A model generated the notes under the pieces. That model ran no database searches. It was given only the letters and a program-made list of their open reading frames with translations, and was not told the DNA's origin. Shown here one piece after another: positions 12,353 to 22,700 of a DNA stretch of 64,000 nt. The position numbers and the translations under genes are program-made. This stretch comes from Atrichornis clamosus (lineage: Eukaryota > Chordata > Aves > Passeriformes > Menuridae). The stretch covers positions 124,001-188,000 of the forward strand of contig WBMZ01011711.1 in assembly GCA_013400975.1 (NCBI GenBank), given 5' to 3'. Within the stretch, counting starts at the first letter, position 1. Every line of letters begins with the position of its first letter.

Positions 12353-14127
12353 TTGCTCCCTGGCTGGCTGGAGAATGGCTCAGCCTGGTGGCTAAACCAG
12401 GACAGCATCCCGAGGGAAGGAGGAGCCCGGGGCTGTCCCTCAGGGTGGCTTTTTGCAGAGCTGGTGCTGCCCTGGAGGGGATGCTGGGGCTGGGGCTGGA
12501 AGAGCTGCTGTTCCTTAGTGCAGGAGGGAGAGAGACATCCAAACCTGTGAGTTGAGCAGCAACAGGAAAATGGACTTTTTGCCTCCATTAAATCATTGGT
12601 TCTCACTGTCATTAACAACTTGATCTCCTTTCCTTATTGGGATCAATCAGCTAATTTAAATTCACTCGTCCTTATTTCTAATTAAGGATATTAACAAAGG
12701 AATTTCCCCCACTCCAACACTTTGGAGCATTTGCTTTGATGGAACAGCTGAAATGTTTGCAAGGGGTGACTCCGAGGACTGGTTTCTTGGAGCTCCTGGC
12801 AGCACCCAGCCCTGCAGGAACTGCAGGAATGAGGCTGGAGAAGTGGGATTCTGCAGGTAGGACAAGTGGGATGTGGTGTTGCCACCCTTGGAAAATAATA
12901 GAAAATAATGGCTTGTACTTGTGCTGCCTCATCACTGCAGCCCGAGCCACTTCCCGCAGTGATTGCGCTCCGTGGCTGCTGGGGGAGGTGGGTCAGTGTG
13001 ATCACACAGTTGGCGGCTGGACAGATTGAACCGTGCAGGTGTCACCTGGACAAGACAAAACAAGGGCTTAGTGGACAATTTCGGGGGAAAAGAAATAAAT
13101 CTCAGGTTCCTGATTCTCAGGCTGTGGTGCCTCTCTTCAGGCTCAGGAGGTCCTGGCTGGTTTGGTGCCAAAGTGCAGAGCACCCACCCACCTGTTCAGG
13201 TGAGCAGAACAGCACAAAGGCCACCTGTGCTCACGGGGCCACAGCTGCACCTCCAGCCCGAGGGCCAGACAGGGGCTGAGGCACGAGCCTGCCACTTCAG
13301 ATACTGAGAGTCATATCCCTGCTCTTGAGTTCTCTTGCCTGCCTGTGGTTTAGTGCCTGTGTTCAGGTTTTCTGTCCTAAACACCTCCCTCCTCTCAGGT
13401 TTTTACCTGCTGTGCCCCGTGGGATGAGCAGCTCTCCAGGGTTTGTGGTTCCCAACACGGGAATGACACCCACAGCTTTCCCTCCATTGCACTTGGGATG
13501 GCATTAACTCTTGGATTCCTTCGGTTCTCTCCTGCTGCAATATTTTAAAGGCAATCAGAGGATTCTGCAGGGCATTTCAGGCTCTGCAGGCTGGGGAGCA
13601 GGGGGTGACAGTTAATTCCAGCACTCTGAGCTTCCCGAGGTGCCGTTTATTGCTGGCGTGTTCCTCAGTTCTCTGGAGCACCCCTTCAGTGGCATCTCTG
13701 AAGTGACTCTTTCTCCCCTTGATCTGGCTTTGGCTTTAATTAGAGTCTGGATTTGCAGCAGCACAAACCATCAGACTTTAAATACCAGCTGTGCTTTATT
13801 TTAAATGCTTCCCTGTTTCAAAGCCGAGCTTTGGGAGCGCACGGAGTCTGGCGTTTTCTCTCTGAGGTGGTCCCTGTGGGTTCGGGACTCAAGCTGGTGA
13901 TCATGGCAGGATTTGTTTCTCTGGATTATGTGGAATAACTTGCGAGGAGTGTGGATGATGCTGGTAGCGGTGGAAGAGGCTTGGTTGTGTTTTAATCAGT
14001 AAAGCCCTAACTCAGAACGTTTGATGGTATCGACGACAGGCGCAGCCCTTTCGCTGAGCTCCCAGAGGATCCTCGGTGCCAGGAGGACGCTGTCCCTGAC
14101 TGTCCCCTCCCGTGTGTCCCCGTGCAG

Positions 14128-14328
14128 GGCAGGAGCGCATCGGGAAGGACTCTCCCTACGAGCAGGAGGGGAAGGTGCAGTTTGTGATCGACGCCGTGTA
14201 CGCCATGGCCCACGCCCTGCACCACATGAACCGCGAGCTGTGCGCCGACAGCGCCGGGCTGTGCCCCGACATGGAGCACGCGGGGGGCAAGAGGCTGCTC
14301 AAGTACATCCGCAGCGTCCACTTCAACG
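14128..14328 (+). CDS. GRM7: GRM7 exon B (human exon 6 by length), glutamate-site Lys
   Basis: This 201-bp exon encodes 67 residues near the end of the Venus-flytrap domain. It opens in phase 1 (two bases finish a Gly codon) and then reads [33 protein letters not shown] and [11 protein letters not shown]. The Lys codon at 14172-14174 in EGKVQF corresponds to the conserved mGluR Lys that contacts the glutamate side-chain carboxylate (family knowledge). The acceptor is gtgcag and the donor gtgagc from 14329; the exit phase is 1. From memory, human differs at several surface positions (NKDLCADYRGVCPEMEQ versus [17 protein letters not shown] here). Codons are strongly G/C-ending. The frame does not stop at the donor: it stays open through the adjoining minisatellite to about 15164. 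Confidence 0.97.
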
Positions 14329-17300
14329 GTGAGCCACGCACCCTGTCACTGCTGGCACCCCTGTCACCTGCCGCACCCCAGTGCCACCTCCCTCACCCCA
14401 CCGTCACCTGCCGCACCCCCGTGTCACCTCCTGCACCCCAGTGTCCCCTGCTGCCACCCCAATGCCACCTCCTGCACCCCCACCTCCCCTCCTCCCCCCC
14501 CCTCGCCCCCCCCGCCCCCTCCTGGCACCCCCGTGTCACCTCCTGCACCCCAGTGTCCCCTGCTGCCACCCCAATGCCACCTCCTGCACCCCCACCTCCC
14601 CTCCTCCCCCCCCCTCGCCCCCCCCGCCCCCTCCTGGCACCCCCGTGTCACCTCCTGCACCCCAGTGTCCCCTGCTGCCACCCCAATGCCACCTCCTGCA
14701 CCCCCACCTCCCCTCCTCCCCCCCCCTCGCCCCCCCCGCCCCCTCCTGGCACCCCCGTGTCACCTCCTGCACCCCAGTGTCCCCTGCTGCCACCCCAATG
14801 CCACCTCCTGCACCCCCACCTCCCCTCCTCCCCCCCCCTCGCCCCCCCCGCCCCCTCCTGGCACCCCCGTGTCACCTCCTGCACCCCAGTGTCCCCTGCT
14901 GCCACCCCAATGCCACCTCCTGCACCCCCACCTCCCCTCCTCCCCCCCCCTCGCCCCCCCCGCCCCCTCCTGGCACCCCCGTGTCACCTCCTGCACCCCA
15001 GTGTCACCTGCTGGCATCCCCAGTGTCAACTCCTCACATCCCAATGTCACCTGCTGGCATCCCCAGGGTCACCTGCTGAGACCCCCTGTCACCTACTGAC
15101 CCCCCCCAGGGTCACCTGCTGGCATCCCCAGTGTCACCTGCTGAGACCCCCTGTCACCTACTGACCCCCCCCCTCAGTCCCCTGCTGACCCCTCTCTGCA
15201 CTCAGTTGCACGTGGGAGTTTCCATTCAAGACGCTGTAGTTGTGCTGATTGTGGCACCAGGCCGTGTTCGTTCGGTGTCTGTTTGAAAACGAGATCTTTT
15301 AGCCAAAGCAGGGAGGCTGCCACTGCCCAGAGCCAGGACTGGCTGCTGCTGGTGTGGGACACCTCCCCGAGGCCTGATTTCCTGTGGGAGAAATAACTGG
15401 GTAAAAGCCTGAGCTGTGTGAAACCCTAAAAGGTTGTGCCCATCTCACATGGGTTTTTCCTCTTTCTGTGGTTTCCTATGCATGGAGAAAACGAACTGGC
15501 TGAAGTTGTGGTACCCAAACCCACCTTAGGTGTGGCTCAGGGAAGGGAGAGGACAGCTAAAGGGCCAGGTGTGCTTGGAAAGCCACAACTGTGTGATTCA
15601 GGCAGAGCAGCTACTCCAACCTGCATTCCTCTAGGAAGATTTCAGAGGAGATGAAACACCCTGGGAGCACTTTATCTGTTTTTCCTGCTCCTCACTTCCC
15701 CGCCCGTGCTGCCTGGGCTGTGCTGGTTGCAGCACCAGCCCTCTGTTTCAGGCAGCACAGCTCCTCTGCATTGCACTGGATAAATCAGACCTAAATATGA
15801 GCACGCTTGCCTTGCCTCTGTTTTTCCTGTAATTTTATTGGTTTCGTTAACAAACATCCACCTGCCACAGCCCAGAGGCTCTGGAGCAGGGCGTTGGCAG
15901 CCAAATGGAATTTCTCCTTCATAAACCTCCAGATGCACTTCCCAGGAGGTCCTGCTGCTCTCAGCCTGGCTCTGGGTGAGATGGAGAACTCAGATTTAAC
16001 CAGGAGCCAGAAGTCAGAGCTCCGCATCCGTATTTGGAACAGATTTAGGAAAGTGCTGAGAAAAAGACCCTTTTGATGTGTGAGAGGCAGGGCTGCTGCT
16101 GCCTGGGGAGGAGGGTTTGGAAAAGCTTCATGTTGTCGTTGGGCACCACAGCCAGACCTCCCCTCCTGCTATTTCCTAATAAATATTTTTATTAATTAAT
16201 TTAACAAAACCTCCACAGAGCCAATAGGACCCAAGAGATTGCAAGGGAGGAACACAGATGGTATTTTGTGGTCCAGCTTGGTCCGTTGTGCCAAGGATGT
16301 TTTTCCTTTCTGTATAAATCATCTTATCAAGAGCAAGGTGAATATGAGGAGGTTTTAATTTCTTTCCTTGAAGTGTTGTTAAGTACAGCCAGGAGCAGGT
16401 TTGGAGATGAATGACCTGAGGAGGTTTGGAGAGTTCTGCTTGCCTCATTTGGGAAGGTTAATTGTGAAGGACAGAGCTCCTGTGGCAGCAGGGCCCACGT
16501 GCAGGATCACACTTGGGCCATTCAGTGCTGGACAGACGTGGTTGTCTCCAGACACCTCTTGCATCTAAAGCTGCTGAACAGTCATCTAATCATTTTAATA
16601 GAGCTGGGAAATAATTCATGAGGCATTGGGTGTCCAGCTAATGTTGCTGAGTTCAGCTCCAGGAGCTGGTTTGCACCAACTTTCCTGATTTGTGTTTCCT
16701 TGAGTGAGATCACCCCGCTGTCCCTGCTTGGAGCCCCTTCTTCCCTCCAGAGGTGACGCCCCTGGTGCAGCAGGAGCTGGAGCGATGAGAGCTGGATCTG
16801 AGCTCAGTCTGTGTTTGGTGATTGTCACATTGCCTCGGGAACAAAAGGCCCAAAATATGGAAAACTTCAAACTCGAGTGCTCACACAGTGAGATTGTGAA
16901 AGTCTTAAAGTGCAGTTGTGCTTTTGCCGGTGAAAAGCTGGAGATGCTGTTCACAGGAGCCCTTTGGGTGCTCAAGCTGCCAGGAACGTGACCTGAGCAA
17001 CAAACACCTTGGCTGGTGACACCTGTGTAAGTCCCTGGCCTCCTCTGAATAATTCATTTCTCATCTTGCAGTGATGAAGAGTTCGAAATCCTACAAATTC
17101 AGTCAGATTGTGTCTGGTTTTGAGGGCTCCCTGCAGCTGTAAGGGTGTCAAGTGCCCTGTGTGGGGACAAGGCAGCTCCTTTGTTGGGAACTGAATGAAA
17201 TCATCGTGGCTCTGCATGAGCAGGGAGCTGCAGCCTGGAGACTGACACAGGTTCTGAAGCACTTACTGAGCTCAGCAAAACTCTGGTAAATCTTAATAGA

Positions 17301-19649
17301 AAGAAAATAAATACTAAATGATCAAAAACCAGTGAAACAGCAACGTGTTTTAATGACTGGAAGATCTAGAAGTCAAATAATTAATGAGGTCATTTTTTAA
17401 AACCCTGTTTCCTCTCTGTGATGAGGTTTTCATGCATCACTTTTTATTAATTTCATTATTTCATCAAAGGAGCCTGAGCTGAGGCTGAAATGCTGCAGTG
17501 ATGTAATCTAGGACTGATGGTGCCTGCAGACAAGCGGCACAAAACGGGCTCCAGAGCCTCCACCTGGGCCCACCCCGAGGTTAAGGAGGGCTTGCACCTT
17601 CTGAGCAGAGCCTTGGCTGGAGTCCAGCTGCCCTGACTTCAAAGTCCAGAGAGGGGACATTTCTGCCTGACTTGTGACCCGAGGTTACCAGAGCTTCCCA
17701 TTTCTGTAGATCCGCATCCTCCTGATGGATCACAGGCTTCTCCCAGCTTGTCTCTGTGTAATTTTAACACAGAAATGGTGATGGACCTGGAAATAGTGTT
17801 TGCTCGTGGCCGTGCAGTGTCCAGGTCCGTGTGTGAGGTGCCAGGGCCCACTGAGCCCTCAGGGGTCTGTGGAGGTGGCCCATCCCACGGTGCTGCGCAG
17901 CCCTGCTGCACCCAGGTGCATCCTTCGGTCACTTCCAGTGGCTTTGCCAGGAGGATCTGGGTGCTGTTCCCATGAAGGGGACCGTAGGTGTGTTCCTGGC
18001 TGCTTCCCCTGAGCTTTGTCCCAGCGGTGGCTCTGGAATGGCCGTGACAGTGGTGTCCGTTCTCCATCTGCCTCCTGACAGCAGGCCTGGGCCTTGCTTC
18101 GTGTCCTGGGGCTGTGTCCTGGCATGGAGAACCCGCAGATGGGTCTGTGGCATTTTGGGAGCCTCACTTGAGCTCCTGCCATTTCAGCTGTACCTTTTTT
18201 GTCAGCTCTGACAAAACCAAGCTTAACTCCTAATAACCAGCCCTAGGAGTCGTGATTAGCTAAATCCCATTTACCACTTGGGCTGCCTTTCCTGAGGAGC
18301 CAAGGAATTACAGCCATTGCTTCTGATTCTCTCTAAGTGTTTTCACTCTAAATGTATTCTGGCTACATGAATCTGTAATGACAATTAAATATCTGCCTGG
18401 TGCTCGTAAGGAACCAGCGAGGAGAGATTTCAGTGGAAGATTTTCTGTAGCAGCCTTTGAACTGAATTTGTATCTGATCTCAGAGGATTGTAGGAGAGAC
18501 AGGAAACAATTTACCAGGGCTAGAATGGAGACTATGCTAATTCACTCCTTCAAATCTTTTTTTTACTCCCTGGAATTCAATGAAGAATGGGAATCATGAA
18601 GAAAACGATAATCTTAAAGTTCAGTGCTACAACAGGAGAGATTTTTCATTGCTTTAGGGAAAAAAAGTTACGCAGGAGGAGGAAGCTTTGAATATAGATA
18701 TGCTGGAGGATTGTCATAATCTTCAATCTTGACACAATATTACTCTACCCTACTGAAACCTATTTTAATATGTCTTGAAATAAATGTCACCCTGGAAGGT
18801 TGCTCCTGGAGATCTGAGGAAATGAGGCACTGCTTTGAATTCTCCTCTGGGAAAGGTTCCCATCCTTTGCCATGTTAATTAAAATGCAGATGCCCTGGAG
18901 GATCAGGGACTGTGTGTCCCAGGGCACCTCCAAGCTTTGCTCAGCACCCAGGAGGGATCTGGGGGATTCTCTTGCCCTGTGTTTGTGGCTTTAGTAGGTG
19001 GTAAATAGAGCTAATCCAGGATCCTGCTCTTCCTGGCTGAGGCACTCCTGTGGCAGTGTCACAGAGCCTAAATAAGGGAGTACACAAGGAGCACTCTTCC
19101 TAAAGCTTGGTCTGTTCTTTTCCACCCCAACTGCATGGTGATTATGGGAATGGGAACATATTGTGGAGGAGGAAGCTATTTCTGGATGCTGCTCAAGATT
19201 CACCAGACCCGGGCTGACTTATGACAGCAGTATCTCTCAGAAGCAGATGGAACATTTTCTGGGGGGAAAAAAAAGCAGCATTTAGAGGCTCCATTCACAG
19301 GAGTGATTTTCACTGAAGAACTCCCTGAGGAAAGGGAGATGGGAGGGAGGCTGGAGGGCAGGAAGAAAAGCCTTCTGATACTGCTTGGCAGAGCTCAAGT
19401 GAGGTAAGGCTCATCTACTTTAGGTTTGTTTTATTTTTAGGCACTAGGTTTAGGCAGAGAGGGTGGATCTCTGGAAGAGGGCAGGGTGATGGCAGTGTCC
19501 TGAAGTCACTGGTTTGGATGGCTGCGGGATGGATGGCCTTTGCCTGAAATGTGTTTCCAGTCTGAAAGCTCTCACCTGTGACCCTGTGAAAGAGCTTTAG
19601 TAAAGACTTGGTGTTGGTTGGTTGGATTTTGTCTTGTTTCCTTCCCCAG
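14329..19649 (+). other. GRM7: GRM7 intron B-C, 5.3 kb
   Basis: The intron starts at donor gtgagc and ends with a T/C-rich tract and acceptor cccag at 19645-19649. Its first 850 bases are the C-rich minisatellite. From 15180 to 19640 I see no exon, repeat or RNA gene. The stretch 18360-18800 is AT-rich, and everything else is ordinary intronic sequence. Confidence 0.85.
14338..15178 (+). repeat. C-rich minisatellite with five 112-bp units
   Basis: Five almost identical 112-bp units occupy roughly 14414-15000. The anchor 'gtgtcccctgctgccacccc' recurs at 14441, 14553, 14665, 14777 and 14889, exactly 112 apart. Each unit contains a long C run with interspersed T and G ('cctcccctcctccccccccc' and 'tcgccccccccgccccctcc'). 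The flanks, 14338-14413 and 15001-15178, are degenerate related units built on 'gtcacctgctggca' and 'cacctactgacccc', including a 65-bp duplication (anchor at 15076 and 15141). The array starts ten bases after the exon B donor. Because 112 is not a multiple of three and units lack stops, all three + frames are open, giving proline-rich chance frames that look like proteins but are not. Confidence 0.97.
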
Positions 19650-19789
19650 GCAGTGCTGGCACCCCAGTGATGTTCAACAAGAACGGGGACGCCCCGGGGC
19701 GCTACGACATCTTCCAGTTCCACAGCACCAACACCAGCACGCCCGGATACCGCCTCGTGGGCCAGTGGACAGATGACCTCCAGCTCAAC
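19650..19789 (+). CDS. GRM7: GRM7 exon C (human exon 7 by length), end of ligand-binding domain
   Basis: This 140-bp exon encodes the last part of the Venus-flytrap domain: [20 protein letters not shown], then [20 protein letters not shown] and DDLQLN. It opens in phase 1 (two bases finish Gly) and closes in phase 0. The acceptor is tccccag and the donor gtgagt from 19790. [20 protein letters not shown] is characteristic of group III mGluRs, with NKNG favouring GRM7 (GRM4 has NENG). An Asn-Thr-Ser sequon within STNTST is a potential N-glycosylation site on the extracellular side. The exon joins in frame to 34591, giving LQLN followed by MEEMQW (human LQLN then IEDMQW, from memory). Confidence 0.97.
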
Positions 19790-22700
19790 GTGAGTCTGCC
19801 CGAGCCCCTCCTCACTCCTCCAGGTCAGGGGTAGTCACTCAGTGCTCAGAAACTTAGTAGGGATCTTTGCTATTTCCTCACAGCCACATAATGGGGTTTT
19901 TTGCACATTGTCTGCTCCTGCTCTGGCCTGCAGCCTCCTCTCTGTACCCTGAGTACCAGAGCTCCCCAGACTAACAGAGACACGAGGCGGTTGTGCAAGT
20001 TTTATAACTTTTGTGTGCCTGCAGTCCCCGGTTGACTGCTTGGAAAATGAAGCTCTAATTTGTTGTAGTTTGAAACCACTGGGCTTTCATTTGCAGATGC
20101 TTTTCAGTTTTTCTTGGTTTTGAAAGCGGAAATGAAATGTTCTCGGAGTGACTCACTTTTCCAGTGGTACTTTTAGTCCATATGAATGAGGTGCCTTCCT
20201 GGGATGATGCCTAAAAGAAAAACAAGCATGTAGGAGCAGGTGATCAAAGGTACTTTGATGTTTCCCAGAAACAAAAAACCCCAGGACTGGTGGGTGGGAC
20301 AGCTGGAGACTGTGCCAGCCTCATCCATACGAGTCTGGTCTGTGACCTCTCTGGGTCCAGGATTCCTGCTGGACTTTGTGCACTTGTCTTGAGCCTCAAG
20401 CTCCTGGAGAAGTGGTGCCAGTTGAACCCCAGAGTTGGCTCCTTGTAGAATGTTCTTAACACCCAAGCCCAGCATTTCCAGTTCAGTTTGGCTCTTCAGC
20501 CACACGGCCTGAGTAACACCAAGGTATTCCTGAAGGGAAATGTGTCTTTGTAGAAAAAGGTTTTTCCTCTGCCAGCCAGCTTTCCCACGCTGGGAGCATT
20601 GTGTGTTGTGGCTCCTTCTCTGCCTGTGCTGCCAGATTCCCTTGAAATGCGAGGTGAGCTCGGGCTGCGGCGAGGCCCAGCCCTGACTCACCCCAGAGGT
20701 GGCCGGGACACCCTGGTGTGGCACAGGGTGAGCTCCCAGCCCGGGGCTCTGTGTGGGCCTGGGGTCACTCGCTGCTCCTGGGATGGCCCCTGTGACCTCT
20801 GGGGACATCTGAGCTCCCCCAGCCCTTCCTGCAGCTGGGACACAAACCGTGGGCTGCCCACGCGGCTCACAGCCATCGCTTGGGGTGCAGCCAAAGGCAG
20901 GGCACTTCTCTTTCTATTTTTAATGTTTTCACGTTTTTTGTTAAATTAAGTAAATAATGTGAGTCGCCCAAGGTCCAGGCTGGGACACTGGCCACAAACA
21001 ATGTTTTGCTCTCCTTGAATTTTGGCTCATTTTGATTTTCTGTGTTTGATTTGCTATTTCAGGTTTTTTCAACTTTTGGTGTGCTATTTAAGGAAACCTA
21101 TATTAACTTGCAATTTACAGTTCTTTTAGCAAAAAATATTAATATTTTATTAAGCAAATCCTTCTTTATGTAAACTACACATCCTGATTCATTAAAATTT
21201 AAAGCTAAATTAATGGAGCTTGATTTGTATTCCTGTTGTTATGATAAATGTTTCCATAAAAAGAATTCTTGCCTCGCCCTTGTATCCTCGTGGCCACAGG
21301 GTCATGTTAGTAGCTGAGATTCTCTCACTAACTTCCCTTCTGATCATCAAGTGTCCAGTTTCTCACACAAATATATATAAGATAGTCCCTTTCATATTAT
21401 TGTATTATTTCTTACAATAGTAAAGAAAATTGTGGCCTTTAGAGAAGTCAAGGATTCCTGGAAATAACCAAAATAAATACTATTAAATACATCCCAGGGA
21501 AAACTACTAGAGGATACGATTTGTCTTCAGTAATTATTGTGGAAATAACTCTTCAGGGGATATTTCCCCAGCTCTTATTTCTTTCATAGTAACACAAGAG
21601 GGGAAAGAAAAGGATGTTTGGTCAAGTGCTAATTTGAATTTGGCAGCTGCTGCAGTGGTGCTTTGTTTTCCAAGAGGCTTCTCTCTTTGAGCAGTCTGGG
21701 TCAGTCCTGTGTGTCCGAATTCCCTCGGTTACGAAAGGGAAAAGTTGTTCACACAGGCCTTAAAAGTAAGGACACTCCAGACCTCAGAGGCAGTGGGTAG
21801 ATAACTGCAGGAAACCGTTGTAGGTGAGTAAATATTTTCTTCTTTATCATCGTCCTCATTCCAAGAATGTTTTGGTGTTCCATTCCTCTGGCAGTGGTGT
21901 GTTGCTCACTCTGTTGTGGGTGTCTTCTACACTGCTCACCTTCCCATTCTCAGGACTCTTTGGAGTATGCTGGGTGGATTAGTCTTGAGAGCTGTACCAG
22001 ATTTTTTCATGTCAAATTGCAGAATAACTTCTGTTTCAATTTCCTCTTTATTGCTTGCGTTAGCAGAGAGACTGAAGAGATCAACGACGACTTATTTGCA
22101 GGTCTTCAAATCTGCTCTGCTTGTTTTCTTTTTGTTGTCCTGAGTTGATAAACCTGGGTTTATGAATTACCTGAGACTGGCTTCTCCCCACCATGGCATC
22201 ACCTTTGCTGTGTGATGTGTGGCAGAACTTCCAGCCGAGGCAGGCCCTGCTCCCCCTGGCACATCCGTGTGTGAAGAGTCTCCTCTGAGTGCTGTTGACT
22301 CGCCCTGCACTGACATTTCTGTGTCTCAGGCCAGAGAACAAAGAAATTATTTTATGGCTTTTCACTGCAGCAAACCTGGGCCATAACAATTGAAGTGAGG
22401 GCAGCACAGTCACCCCGTTCTCTGCTGCCTGGTTGGTAGCAGGCAGCCGAGCACAGCCTTGCCCAGCACCCCGTGCGTGGTTTAGTAGCAGTTTTGGCTG
22501 TGTTTCAGGTATCTATGCAAGGATAAAATGAGCAGATGTCTAATTTTAAAGGGCTTGGCCAGTATTCCATGAAAACCCATTGCAGTGCTTTGTTGCCCCT
22601 GCAGCACGGGTGTGATGATGAGGTGCCCACCCATCTCCCACAGGAGGCCGGGGAAGGCCACGTCCTGCCCCTCTCCTTGCTGAGGATTGTGCCAAGCTCT

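Larger units (their letters stand above)
7857..14127 (+). other. GRM7: GRM7 intron A-B, 6.3 kb
   Basis: The intron runs from donor gtaatt to acceptor gtgcag. It contains two recognisable CR1 copies (8221-8414 sense, 12061-12352 antisense). The rest, including 8415-12060 and 12353-14100, shows no exon, RNA gene or tandem array that I can recognise. The open frames of up to about 206 codons on the minus strand near 8766-9386 carry no familiar motif and lie in GC-rich sequence, so they are treated as chance. Confidence 0.85.

Noticed and set aside
14329..15164. Proline-rich + strand frames of 256 and 232 codons and repeated 85-codon - frames
   Set aside because: They follow from the 112-bp minisatellite, not from a gene; period and frame behaviour match the repeat exactly.
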